Below are positions 8,101 through 14,212 of a stretch of 20,991 bases of DNA, in pieces. Position numbers and translations under genes: made by a program. The DNA comes from JBAXLO01 sp037134755 (GTDB lineage: Bacteria; Bacteroidota; Bacteroidia; Bacteroidales; JACABE01). Below the pieces are notes generated by a model, which ran no database searches, had not been told where the DNA came from, and was given only the letters and a program-made list of their open reading frames with translations. Within the stretch, counting starts at the first letter, position 1. The number at the start of each line of letters is the position of its first letter. The stretch lies in NCBI GenBank assembly GCA_037134755.1, contig JBAXLO010000064.1:1-20991 (forward strand), read 5' to 3'.

Positions 8101-8519
8101 CCAATCTTACGCGTAAGATCATCCCATAGGTCTTTGTATTTCATCACCTCTTCCTTACATTGTTTATTATAGTCGTCAACGGAGATAGATTTGCCGATAT
8201 CTTCTTTAGTGATGCCAAGTGTTTTTTCAACAGCTATTTCAATAGGCAAACCATGGGTGTCCCATCCGGCTTTACGGCGTACGTAGAATCCTTTTTGTGT
8301 CTTGTATCTACAGAAAATGTCTTTAATAGCACGTGCCATTACATGGTGAATGCCGGGCTTACCGTTAGCTGAAGGAGGTCCTTCAAAGAAAACGTAAGGT
8401 TCGCAGCCTTCGCGATAGTCGAGGCTCTTTTCAAATATTTTGTTCTCTTCCCAACCTTTAAGCACGTCTTTGCCCAGTTGAGTAAGGTTTAGTTGCTTGT
8501 ATTCGTTATACTTCTTCAT
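5169..8519 (-). CDS. ileS: Isoleucyl-tRNA synthetase, type 2-like with GIHH signature
   Basis: Charges tRNA-Ile with isoleucine in the cytoplasm. The class I catalytic core is clear: GPPSANGKPGIHH at 47-59 and KMSKR at 662-666. The inserted CP1 editing domain, which hydrolyses mischarged Val-tRNA, shows TTTPWTLPSNTAL (238-250) and DGTGIVHIAP (349-358). The anticodon-binding domain follows from about 740 (YEPTKAGR, NWYVRLCRRRFWKG). At 1116 residues with no obvious C-terminal cysteine zinc cluster, it resembles the longer eukaryote-like IleRS2 group rather than the roughly 940-residue IleRS1. The signature at 56-59 is G-I-H-H (codons at 8343-8354), not H-x-G-H; this swap is associated with mupirocin hyper-resistance in IleRS2. 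The start is supported by a -7 box about 33 bp upstream. It is the first gene of the ileS - DksA-like - lspA block. Confidence 0.98.
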   Translation of the reverse strand: MKKYNEYKQLNLTQLGKDVLKGWEENKIFEKSLDYREGCEPYVFFEGPPSANGKPGIHHVMARAIKDIFCRYKTQKGFYVRRKAGWDTHGLPIEIAVEKTLGITKEDIGKSISVDDYNKQCKEEVMKYKDLWDDLTRKIGYWVDLSDPYITFENKYIESCWYLLSELYKKGLLYKGYTIQPYSPAAGTGLSTHELNQPGCYRNVKDNTAVAQFKIIKDDKSEKLFSDLHGDLFFMAWTTTPWTLPSNTALAVGKNIEYVKVKTYNPYTNLPITVILGKDLIGKYFPEKNAELKLDEYNAGDKNIPFVICESYKGSELNGMRYEQLMPYAQPEEGDAFRVVIGDFVTTEDGTGIVHIAPSFGADDFRVAKQNGIGALTMVDKQGRFIETMGEFAHKFVKSEYKPDYDPKTDESVDVEIIVKLKKENKTFKVEKYEHSYPHCWRTDKPILYYPLDSWFIKTTAVKDRMIELNKTINWKPESTGSGRFGNWLENLVDWNLSRSRYWGTPLPIWVTDDRSEEICIGSIEQLSNEIEKSIEAGFMKTNPYASKDYNSFDLHRPYVDDIFLVSSKGLKMTRETDLIDVWFDSGAMPYAQYHYPFDAPPAHTSAHGWEGAFPADFIAEGVDQTRGWFFTLHAIAVMMFDDVAFKNCLSNGLVLDKMGNKMSKRLNNAVDPFETIEKYGPDATRWYMITNSQPWDNLKFDLEGIGEVQRKFFGTLYNTYSFFSLYANIDGFTFDEKEIAVEERPEIDRWILSELNTLIKSVDEYYADYEPTKAGRVIQNFVDEYLSNWYVRLCRRRFWKGVYTEDKISAYQTLYKCLVTIAQLAAPIAPFFMDRLFQDLNNVTGQLKAESVHLTEFPIADEKLIDKDLEERMQLAQKISSMVLSLRKKTNLRVRQPLNKIMIPAADAKFKAQIKAIENLILSEVNIKEIEFLSDTGILVKNIKPNFKTLGPKFGKMMKQIAAKVGEFNQDDINKIEAEGLYNLTIDGEAIELLITDVEIITEDIPGWVVANMGTLTVALDISITPQLKEEGIARELVNRIQNLRKENNFEVTDKINVKIENNIEIISAVNNNNLYICSETLADSLEMVDALNESNKVEIELSEDISTYILIEKV

Positions 8520-8551
8520 TACTATTTATTAGCTTCTTTTAGAAAAGCATG

Positions 8552-8559
8552 CAAAAGTA
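8552..8559 (-). promoter_or_regulatory. -7 box of the ileS operon
   Basis: On the minus strand the sequence is TACTTTTG, an exact TAnnTTTG match, 32 bp before the ileS start codon, which implies a leader of roughly 25-28 nt. The upstream DNA is very AT-rich. I see no strong -33 TTG. Confidence 0.5.
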
Positions 8560-8820
8560 TAAAATAATTATGAATTATGAGTTATTAATTATGAATTTAG
8601 TAGGGAAAGGGCTTTTAGGCTATAGGCTTTTAGGCTTTTAGGGTGTAAAATAAATTAGTTGCTTTGAAAGGATTTTAGTATTCTAAATTTAATATGGTGG
8701 TTTATTAAAATTAATTACTAAAAGTGTTTGTAAGGAGAGTAATTATTTGCATAAGAATGGTGATTTATGGAAATATATAATGGGATCTCTTAATAAATGT
8801 AGTAATTATTAAAGTGATAA

Positions 8821-9120
8821 TTGTATTTATAGCATTGAGAATTAAGTTTGTAAAAAAGATAATGGTGCTTGTGTTTTCTTGAATTGTATTTATGTGTTGG
8901 ATATTTGTATTTATGTGACGGAGGAAGGGACTTGTGCAAGTAAGATTGTATTTGTAGAATGGAAAAACCCATTTGTGCAAGCGAACTCTGCATTTATGTG
9001 ACCGCGGAAAGGACTTGTGCAAGCGAACTCTGTATTTATGTGACTGCGGAAGGCACTTGTGCAAGTAAGATTGTATTTATGCGACCGAGGAAGCCGTTTG
9101 TGCAAGTAAGATTGTAATTG
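8821..9120. repeat. 41-42-bp tandem array with 21-bp sub-period (array 2)
   Basis: The word CTTGTGCAAG or TTTGTGCAAG starts at 8931, 8972, 9014, 9056 and 9097, a spacing of 41-42 bp. A second word, TTGTATTTATGTGAC and variants, starts at 8821, 8884, 8905, 8946, 8988, 9030, 9071 and 9112. Its spacings are 63, 21, 41, 42, 42, 41 and 41, multiples of about 21. The core ACTTG-TG-CAAGT is a 5-bp inverted repeat. The array is degenerate at the left and ends near 9120. Its sequence is unrelated to array 1, but period and layout match. No function can be assigned. Confidence 0.8.
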
Positions 9121-9419
9121 TAGCTTTACGACTTCCAACTCAGACCGCTCAAATACCTAAAAAGCATGTGTTTATACAAGAGTGCAGTTTTCAGGACGAG
9201 ACAAGTGCCTAAATTACTTAAATTTTTCCGCCACCTTTGTAATGCCTTATCCCTTGATGGCATCACAAACTTAATAAACAAGAAATTAATTCAATTATAG
9301 GTTATTTTATAAATCAATATAATTGGAAGAATAATTAAATATTCATAACTAAAAATCTAAATTAATCCCCAGTTGTTATACTTAATAAATAATCATTTTC
9401 TTAAAATTAATAATATCAT

Positions 9420-9638
9420 ATGAAAATTAAAACAATTTTAGCAATTTTAACTGTAGGCTTTATGCTTGCATTTGCTGCTTGTAATAGCAAAGCTCCGAAA
9501 GAAGAACAGAAACCGGCACAAGCTGACACAAGCAAAGTAGCAATGGGTAAATATAAATGCCCAATGTGTGCTGATGTTGCTCAGGATAGTGCTGGGAAAT
9601 GTCCTAAATGTGGTATGGAATTAGAGAAAAAACAATAG
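9420..9638 (+). CDS. Small lipoprotein with heavy-metal-binding domain
   Basis: A 72-residue prolipoprotein. The signal peptide ends in the lipobox FAAC, so Cys21 would be lipidated and LspA would cut before it. A short charged linker (about 24-40) leads to a compact metal-binding module, KYKCPMCADVAQD and KCPKCGMELEKK, with two CxxC pairs 15 residues apart. This matches the HMBD-type domain found in copper and other heavy-metal efflux components and stand-alone periplasmic proteins. It is probably anchored in a membrane facing the periplasm and binds a soft metal such as copper or zinc; which one cannot be read from sequence. The gene has a long AT-rich leader and its own strong terminator, and it converges on the barrel-lipoprotein pair on the other strand. 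Confidence 0.88.
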   Translation: MKIKTILAILTVGFMLAFAACNSKAPKEEQKPAQADTSKVAMGKYKCPMCADVAQDSAGKCPKCGMELEKKQ

Positions 9639-9680
9639 TTTATCTCTATATTTATTTCAGATTTAACTCACTAAAAAATA

Positions 9681-9726
9681 AAAAGACTCCACTTATAAGG
9701 TAAACGATAAGTGGAGTCTTTTTTTT
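9681..9726. terminator. Bidirectional terminator between convergent genes
   Basis: AAAAGACTCCACTTAT (9681-9696) pairs perfectly over 16 bp with ATAAGTGGAGTCTTTT (9707-9722), and T continues to 9726. On the minus strand the outgoing arm also ends in a T-rich run, so it can serve both the lipoprotein gene ending at 9638 and the barrel gene ending at 9779. Confidence 0.95.
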
Positions 9727-9778
9727 GTATTTATATCTATTAAGAAAAGATAATAGATATTATTAAAAAGCAGAAAAC

Positions 9779-10723
9779 TTACAACTTTATATTTTTGCTA
9801 ATACTAAATGCAAAAGAGTATTGCAAAGCCATTTGTGTGCCTATATAATTGCGATAAACAGGAATATCATACAAAGCAGAAACAAACCAAGCATTTTTAA
9901 AAGAATAAGATAAACGAGGTGAAACAATTATATTATGATTGCCTGTATTGAGAGTAGTAACAGGCAGAACATCTTTATCTTGTTGCTTCCATTCGTTTCG
10001 TAATTCTAAAACAAAAGCTAGTTTACTAAAAACCTGTTTAGAGAAAAATAAAGAGTTAATCATAAAAGCTCCATATTGATAATCAAATTGGTTTTTATTA
10101 TTGTATTCAATTCTGTTAATGTTAAATATCCTGAATTTATGTTCAGAAAACCCTTTGTTTAAAAACAATTGAAATATATAGCCGGTAGCTCCTGTTGATG
10201 GTCTTATTTCTACAGGTAGTTGCACACCATTATAAATTGGCAATTCGGTTGCTAATGGAATTTTAAACCCAAGTCCTCCGGTAAGCTCAAATTGGTTAGA
10301 TAAATCATTGTAGAGACAATACTTTAAAGATAGAGAAGCTGATGAAAAACCAGTACCTTTAAGAATATAACCAACTGGATTTTTCAACGTCTGAGTTTTG
10401 TCTATAAAATAACCAGCATCAGCTTCAATGCTCAGATGATGTGTAAGTCCGTAAGCAACATTTAGGTTAGTATAATTAAAATTTGTTTTAGAAACATTTC
10501 CATTATAATTGTCCGCAGCTTTACTAGTCCCAGTAAAATAATTATCTAATGAATTGTGACGATAAAAAGCACTAACACGTAACATACCTTTATCAAGAAT
10601 ACCAACATTAACTGTTGCTCCAACAGGACTTCCTGCCGAACAACATTGAGCTGATAAACGATTATACGAAAAGAAAATTATTGCTAGTACTAATAGGAAT
10701 TTAATATTTTTAGTTGATGACAT
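9779..10723 (-). CDS. Predicted outer-membrane beta-barrel protein, 314 aa
   Basis: Residues 1-26 form a signal peptide ending in LSAQ. The mature protein begins CCSAGSPVGA. The rest shows the alternating pattern of a transmembrane barrel with many aromatic girdle residues and short turns: LRVSAFYRHNSL, LNVAYGLTHHLSIEADAGYF, ASLSLKYCLYN, FELTGGLGFKIPL, NNIDYQ-like turns and a final YSFAFSISKNIKL. It resembles Bacteroidota proteins annotated as transporter or outer-membrane channel, but I cannot assign a substrate. The paired cysteines at the mature N-terminus and the neighbouring metal-binding lipoprotein hint at metal handling, which is inference only. Its start codon overlaps the last 14 bp of the upstream lipoprotein gene, so translation is probably coupled. 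Confidence 0.75.
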   Translation of the reverse strand: MSSTKNIKFLLVLAIIFFSYNRLSAQCCSAGSPVGATVNVGILDKGMLRVSAFYRHNSLDNYFTGTSKAADNYNGNVSKTNFNYTNLNVAYGLTHHLSIEADAGYFIDKTQTLKNPVGYILKGTGFSSASLSLKYCLYNDLSNQFELTGGLGFKIPLATELPIYNGVQLPVEIRPSTGATGYIFQLFLNKGFSEHKFRIFNINRIEYNNKNQFDYQYGAFMINSLFFSKQVFSKLAFVLELRNEWKQQDKDVLPVTTLNTGNHNIIVSPRLSYSFKNAWFVSALYDIPVYRNYIGTQMALQYSFAFSISKNIKL

Positions 10724-11066
10724 GCACAGTTATTTTTTTAGTATCAGTACGATTATATTTATCTTTGGCAAGGCAATCTAATACAAAATCAGTAGCATGA
10801 CAGCCGGCAAATAATACTACATTATTATTATTTGTTGGAATAAAAGTTCCCAGACCATTTTCGGAAGTCCATGTAAAAGTTATGCTTTCACCTGTTGCAT
10901 TGGCAACAATAGTATCATATATATTTACTTTTACTGTATCCTGAGTCTTAGTAAGACCGCTGAATGTTAGTGGTAATGCATTAGCAGGCGCTGTAGTATC
11001 GCTCTTTTTACAAGAAATAAATACAACTATGCCGATTAATAAAACAATAACTGATGTTTTTCTCAT
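10710..11066 (-). CDS. Small lipoprotein with an Ig/PKD-like domain
   Basis: A 118-residue prolipoprotein. The signal peptide is followed by the lipobox FISC, placing the lipidated Cys at residue 19, then KKSD. Residues 30-118 read like one beta-sandwich of Ig or PKD type (SITFTWTSENGLGTF, VVLFAGCHATDFVLDCLAKD, TKKITVHVIN), with two cysteines that could form a disulphide. The last 14 bp (10710-10723) overlap the start of the downstream barrel gene. That tight coupling suggests the two products work together at the outer membrane. A -7 box and a dyad lie just upstream. The partner or ligand is unknown. Confidence 0.8.
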   Translation of the reverse strand: MRKTSVIVLLIGIVVFISCKKSDTTAPANALPLTFSGLTKTQDTVKVNIYDTIVANATGESITFTWTSENGLGTFIPTNNNNVVLFAGCHATDFVLDCLAKDKYNRTDTKKITVHVIN

Positions 11067-11087
11067 TTTATATGAATTAATTTTTTA

Positions 11088-11117
11088 CAAAAATACAAAT
11101 GTTTCCAATAGAAACAT
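11088..11117 (-). promoter_or_regulatory. -7 box and adjacent dyad of the lipoprotein-barrel operon
   Basis: On the minus strand, TATTTTTG (11088-11095) matches TAnnTTTG and would give a leader of about 16 nt. Three bases upstream, ATGTTTC (11099-11105) and GAAACAT (11111-11117) form a perfect 7-bp inverted repeat around CAATA. It lies between the -7 and -33 positions, where a repressor would block polymerase. Confidence 0.5.
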
Positions 11118-11362
11118 ACAATTTTAACATTTAATTAAGTAATATCATACCTGTTTAAACAGATAAGCAAATTTATTGTTTACAAGAAAATTGTTATACT
11201 GAATCTATTTTATAGATTGAAAATGCTTTATCATCTATTTTAATCCATTAGTAAACGTATCTATAATGTTTTATGTTGCTTATTAAGCGACAACTAATTG
11301 CCACCTAACAGAACAGGAATATTGCATTCAGGGAGGGGGGATTTGAGTATTATTTACACTAA

Positions 11363-11400
11363 AAATAGTTTGTGTAAAGATTTGTTTACACAAACTATTT
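11363..11400 (-). terminator. Terminator of the split-barrel flavoprotein gene
   Basis: AAATAGTTTGTGTAAA (11363-11378) pairs perfectly over 16 bp with TTTACACAAACTATTT (11385-11400) around a six-base loop. On the minus strand the outgoing arm runs into TTTTT. It lies 17 bp after the stop of the gene at 11418. Confidence 0.85.
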
Positions 11401-11417
11401 CCTGTATTGATTTGATA

Positions 11418-11795
11418 CTATAACATTTGTTTTGCGCTATCTACAGTTATTTCTAATACTCTAGTCAGCCATGAAAATTTTTCTTTCATCTTGTCAAATT
11501 CTTCTCCTGATTCGATATAAGCTGCAGTTCCTTCAATAATAAATCCTGTCCCGGGATAGTCTTTAAATCCTAATACTTCTTTGCTTCCCAAGCTTATTTT
11601 AATTTTATTATTTACTACTATGTTTTTCTCAGTTTTTCTAAATCCATAAGCCGGAATTAAAATTCTTTCGTCTGCAGTAACTACTAAATATGAATTCCAA
11701 GTATTTACTAAATGAGGTTCAACACCCCATGACATTATAGATACAACCCCTTCGTGTGTTAACACTTCTGAAAATTTATCGCTTAGTTTACTCAT
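11418..11795 (-). CDS. Pyridoxamine 5'-phosphate oxidase-like FMN-binding protein
   Basis: A 125-residue protein that fits the small split-barrel flavoprotein family. It shows an opening helix (LSDKFSEVLTHEG), a strand pair with HLVNTWNSYLVV, then ERILIPAYGFRKTEKNI, KISLGSKEV and a core strand GTGFIIEGTAAYIESG, followed by a C-terminal helix. Relatives bind FMN or a similar cofactor and reduce small molecules, but many have no known substrate; true pyridoxamine phosphate oxidase is longer, so vitamin B6 synthesis is not claimed. It has no signal peptide and is cytoplasmic. It lies 104 bp downstream of a Crp/Fnr-type regulator on the same strand but has its own likely promoter and terminator, so control by that neighbour is plausible but unproven. 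Confidence 0.8.
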   Translation of the reverse strand: MSKLSDKFSEVLTHEGVVSIMSWGVEPHLVNTWNSYLVVTADERILIPAYGFRKTEKNIVVNNKIKISLGSKEVLGFKDYPGTGFIIEGTAAYIESGEEFDKMKEKFSWLTRVLEITVDSAKQML

Positions 11796-11842
11796 GTTTA
11801 TTACAATTATTTTATTAATACAATTAGTTTTTATTTAAGCTG

Positions 11843-11872
11843 CAAAAGTAGCTAATCGAAAGTTCAAAAATA
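11843..11872 (-). promoter_or_regulatory. Two -7 boxes before the flavoprotein gene
   Basis: On the minus strand, TACTTTTG (11843-11850) and TATTTTTG (11865-11872) both match TAnnTTTG, 22 bp apart. They would give leaders of about 42 and 64 nt. The near one is the better candidate because of the shorter leader. No clear -33 element supports either. Confidence 0.4.
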
Positions 11873-11899
11873 TTAAACTGGATTAAGAAATCAACAATC

Positions 11900-12469
11900 T
11901 TATTTCTTTTTACGAAGTTCACTCATATATTCAGGAGTAAGCCCCAGATAAGAAGCTATCATATATTGAGGGACTCGTTGCATAAACTCTGGAAATGAAG
12001 TGCTAAAATGCACATAAAATTCTTCCTTCGACATTTTGTACATTAATTTCGATCTGTGCTGAGCTGCAGCTGTAGCCTTTTGCATAACAATTCTAAAGTA
12101 CCTTTCAATTTTGGGTAATTCTTTAAGTAGCTCTTCAAATCTTGGGTTGCTGATAAAAACTATTTCTGTTTTTTCGATGCTTTGAATATAATAATTAGAG
12201 GAGGTATTATTCATAAAGCTCATATAGTCTGACAACCACCAACCCTCCTGAGCAAACTGCGTTATCTGTTCTGAATCTTTTTTATTTATGAAGAACATTC
12301 TCAAACAGCCTTTTTCAACAAAGTATAAATCTTTACAGATATTGCCTTCTAGTAACAAAAACTCTTTCTTTTTTAAATGAACTGTATTTATATATTTATT
12401 GATGACTAATTCATCACTAGCACTTAAATCAATGTACTTTCTTATATGCTGTAATAGTTTGTCAGGCAT
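11900..12469 (-). CDS. Crp/Fnr-family transcription regulator
   Basis: A 189-residue regulator with the Crp layout. Residues about 20-110 form the cyclic-nucleotide-binding-type beta-roll (KKKEFLLLEGNICKDLYFV, GCLRMFF, WWLSDYMSF, TEIVFI). A long dimer helix spans about 111-145. A short C-terminal helix-turn-helix follows at 165-186 (RVPQYMIASYLGLTPEYMSE). Such proteins are common in Bacteroidota and usually lack the residues needed for strong cAMP binding; the effector is unknown. I see no cysteine set for an iron-sulphur cluster, so an Fnr-type oxygen sensor is unlikely. A -7 box lies at 12564-12571 and a short palindrome at 12552-12562 could be an autoregulatory site. The flavoprotein gene downstream is a natural candidate target. 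Confidence 0.88.
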   Translation of the reverse strand: MPDKLLQHIRKYIDLSASDELVINKYINTVHLKKKEFLLLEGNICKDLYFVEKGCLRMFFINKKDSEQITQFAQEGWWLSDYMSFMNNTSSNYYIQSIEKTEIVFISNPRFEELLKELPKIERYFRIVMQKATAAAQHRSKLMYKMSKEEFYVHFSTSFPEFMQRVPQYMIASYLGLTPEYMSELRKKK

Positions 12470-12551
12470 TATATATTTTCTCTTTTTTAAATATCATTAG
12501 ATAGTAATTGTTTGTAAGTACTCCCGCTAAGCGAATTTGTTTCATGTATAG

Positions 12552-12571
12552 ACAATTATTGTGCAAATGTA
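12552..12571 (-). promoter_or_regulatory. -7 box and palindrome before the Crp-family gene
   Basis: On the minus strand TACATTTG (12564-12571) matches TAnnTTTG. Directly downstream, ACAAT-T-ATTGT (12552-12562) is an 11-bp palindrome that would sit at the transcript start, a common place for a self-repressing site. The implied leader is about 88 nt. Confidence 0.4.
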
Positions 12572-12802
12572 ACATTAATTATCAAACCAAATAATTTTTT
12601 TAATTAAATCATAACATTACATCTCAACTAAGCAATGGCTAATGGTTGATTAGTGAAGTTGTGATATTTTCTTCTTCATCAATTTAACCCATTTTTGATT
12701 ACGTAAAACTATTTGTTATAATGGATATAGCGAGGCAGCTACTCCAACTTGGGAGACGTATAAGAAGATTTACATATAATATCTTTTAATGCTTAATTAG
12801 TT

Positions 12803-12842
12803 AAAAAGAGCCGTCAGCAAACGAATGCTGACGGCTCTTTTT
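12803..12842. terminator. Strong bidirectional terminator
   Basis: AAAAAGAGCCGTCAGCA (12803-12819) pairs perfectly over 17 bp with TGCTGACGGCTCTTTTT (12826-12842) around AACGAA. T-runs leave the stem on both strands. On the minus strand it lies 19 bp after the stop of the orphan tail at 12862-12972 and about 140 bp after the membrane-protein stop. On the plus strand no recognised gene feeds into it. Confidence 0.95.
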
Positions 12843-12861
12843 CCTTTTCCCTTTCTCCTCT

Positions 12862-12972
12862 TTATGGAGTTATATAAATTAGTTTTGTTGCTATAGTTGA
12901 ACAGCCTGTAGTAGGATTAGTTTCTGTAACATTAATTGTCCATTGTCCATATACATGTATTTGAATTACATA
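12862..12972 (-). pseudogene. Orphan C-terminal fragment of a PKD/Ig-type secreted protein
   Basis: The minus strand stays open for 36 codons before a TAA and includes GQWTINVTETN and TTGCSTIATKLIYITP. That is the usual end of a PKD- or Ig-like module in large Bacteroidota surface proteins. A TGA at 12973-12975 closes the frame and no start codon supports a whole protein. It begins directly after the stop of the membrane-protein gene (12980) and is followed 19 bp later by a strong terminator. The simplest reading is a relic of a longer surface-protein gene whose 5' part was lost or replaced. Confidence 0.6.
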
Positions 12973-12979
12973 TCATTTT

Positions 12980-13810
12980 TTAAAATGAAATTCCTTTAAT
13001 CAATAGAACTCTAAAAAGCACTATAAAAACTAATATTGAAATAATATTGCTCCAAGGTACTTTATATTTAGTGTCTTCACTTTCAATTTCAAAAACCGGA
13101 AATTTAATAGATTTATAATTATAATAGGTTGGTAAAATTAACAGAAACATTGAGACACTCAACAGATTTTCAGCATAAGAAAAAGAGGGCAGATGAAATA
13201 TAAATATAATAATACTAGAAATACACCATGCTTTGAAAGCCTGAGCCTCAATAAAGAATATCCTTGTATTCTGTTTAACAAATTTAAATGATCTTGCTGA
13301 TAATAAAAGTGGGCGAGTCGATCTTTTACCAATTACAAAAATTAAGAATAATACTATTATTACAAACATATTCCTTACCCAATAGTCAACAAATAGCCAA
13401 TCAAATAATACATTTAAGAAATATAAATCAAATATTGTTCCAATAATTAACAACCCTACTATTCTATTTATAATATGCAGGATAATCCAAAAAAGGAAAA
13501 TCTTAAATATACCTTCATACTTTTCATAATAATTGTATACTTTTAGTAAGATTAATACTATAATTGTAAAAACAATAGTCCCTGAACTAAACACAAAAAA
13601 AGCAGTTTCAAAATTCCATAGATGTGAATAATCTTTTGTGATAAATTGAAGTTTATTATGAAATAGTATGGTTTGTATATGATAAAACCTACCTACTAAA
13701 GCAGTAATTAAATTATAGGATAAATATACTGCTAAATAAGCAAACAAATATGCAATTGATGAGTATATTTTAAGTATTTTAAGGTTATGAATGTCGTTAT
13801 TTTTTACCAT
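12980..13810 (-). CDS. Hypothetical multi-pass membrane protein, 276 aa
   Basis: I do not recognise this family. The protein is very hydrophobic, with about seven membrane segments: residues near 14-38, 68-90, 100-125, 128-160, 192-210, 213-230 and 250-272. The loops are rich in Lys, Tyr and Asn. A soluble loop near 160-190 carries basic residues (GKRSTRPLLL, SARSFKFVKQNTR) and is probably cytoplasmic. There is no cleavable signal peptide and no catalytic motif that I can name. The gene stands alone: a hairpin at 13851-13885 ends the operon upstream, and the orphan fragment and terminator at 12862-12803 follow. No TAnnTTTG box is seen in the 120 bp upstream. Its position, abutting a surface-protein relic, suggests it may be a replacement. 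Confidence 0.75.
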   Translation of the reverse strand: MVKNNDIHNLKILKIYSSIAYLFAYLAVYLSYNLITALVGRFYHIQTILFHNKLQFITKDYSHLWNFETAFFVFSSGTIVFTIIVLILLKVYNYYEKYEGIFKIFLFWIILHIINRIVGLLIIGTIFDLYFLNVLFDWLFVDYWVRNMFVIIVLFLIFVIGKRSTRPLLLSARSFKFVKQNTRIFFIEAQAFKAWCISSIIIFIFHLPSFSYAENLLSVSMFLLILPTYYNYKSIKFPVFEIESEDTKYKVPWSNIISILVFIVLFRVLLIKGISF

Positions 13811-13850
13811 ACTATGTATTAAAGTAAATCAACTTAAATATAATCAAATA

Positions 13851-13885
13851 ACTCCTGACAACTAATCAAACAAGCTGTCAGGAGT
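13851..13885 (-). terminator. Terminator of the giant protein - PID-CTERM operon
   Basis: ACTCCTGACA (13851-13860) pairs perfectly over 10 bp with TGTCAGGAGT (13876-13885) around a 15-base loop. On the minus strand it is followed by TATTTGATTATATTT. It lies 47 bp after the stop at 13933. The stem core is the same CTGACA/TGTCAG word as in the hairpin cluster at 1712-1857. Confidence 0.7.
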
Positions 13886-13932
13886 ATTATTGCTCTAATA
13901 AATAAAGTTTCAAAAACTACAATTAAGTGTTT

Positions 13933-14178
13933 TTATACTTTGTTAATTATTTTGTTTTTAGTAAAAACATACGTTTTCTTACCTGCATAAGCCATACCCA
14001 ATAATAGCATTATACTTAAGCCACCATCTATCGGAGCCCCACCTCCTAGCACACCTCCTCCACCGGCATCACCAGCGCCTGGTGTACCTCCGCCTGAACT
14101 TTCAGGTGGTCGTGGTGGTGCAAATAATAATGAGCAATTCAATACAATTACTAGTGTTAATATTATTTTCTTTAACAT
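13933..14178 (-). CDS. PID-CTERM sorting-domain protein, 81 aa
   Basis: A small exported protein in three parts. Residues 1-20 are a signal peptide (MLKKIILTLVIVLNCSLLFA). Residues 21-50 are a Pro/Gly-rich linker (PPRPPESSGGG, GAGDAGGGGVLGGG). The C-terminal part has the motif APIDGGLS at about 49-56, a hydrophobic helix (IMLLLGMAYAG) and a basic end (KKTYVFTKNK). That order of P-I-D motif, membrane helix and basic residues is the PID-CTERM signal seen in many Bacteroidota; it looks like a sorting tag recognised by a membrane protease, though I do not know an experimentally shown partner. The gene begins 34 bp after the giant T9SS protein gene with no terminator between, so the two are probably one transcript. 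Confidence 0.88.
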   Translation of the reverse strand: MLKKIILTLVIVLNCSLLFAPPRPPESSGGGTPGAGDAGGGGVLGGGAPIDGGLSIMLLLGMAYAGKKTYVFTKNKIINKV

Positions 14179-14212
14179 ATACTTGAGTTTTAAAAGTTAT
14201 TATTTCAATTAA

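Larger units (their letters stand above)
8520..9419. other. 900-bp gene-free stretch with short repeats
   Basis: No convincing gene. It holds the ileS -7 box, a short tandem repeat of GGCTTTTA (8610-8617, 8625-8632, 8633-8640, with GGCTATA between), array 2 at about 8821-9120, and a possible start region for the lipoprotein gene: CACCTTTG at 9232-9239 is one base off TAnnTTTG, and a TGATG-G-CATCA dyad lies at 9255-9265. Minus-strand frames across array 2 are open only because the unit length is divisible by three and the unit lacks stops. Confidence 0.6.
11067..11417. other. Intergenic stretch between two minus-strand operons
   Basis: Contains the promoter and dyad of the lipoprotein-barrel pair at its left end and the terminator of the flavin protein gene at its right end. 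The middle, about 11120-11350, is AT-rich apart from a short G-run near 11331-11340. I see no gene there. Confidence 0.5.
12470..12979. other. Intergenic stretch between regulator and membrane-protein genes
   Basis: Holds the regulator promoter (12552-12571), AT-rich sequence without a convincing gene at 12590-12720, a 22-codon open frame on the plus strand at 12721-12789 (too short to call), a strong bidirectional terminator at 12803-12842, and an orphan secreted-protein tail at 12862-12972 on the minus strand. Confidence 0.6.

Noticed and set aside
6180..8372. Plus-strand frames inside ileS
   Set aside because: They are antisense shadows of a strongly conserved gene and have no recognisable domain.
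8765..9138. Three overlapping minus-strand frames with SHKCRVRLHK-type repeats
   Set aside because: They are array 2 read in different frames and have no leader, start signal or plausible protein composition.
12721..12789. tRNA or small gene at the GC-richer patch
   Set aside because: No cloverleaf or CCA end can be drawn, and 22 codons are too few to call a gene without expression data.
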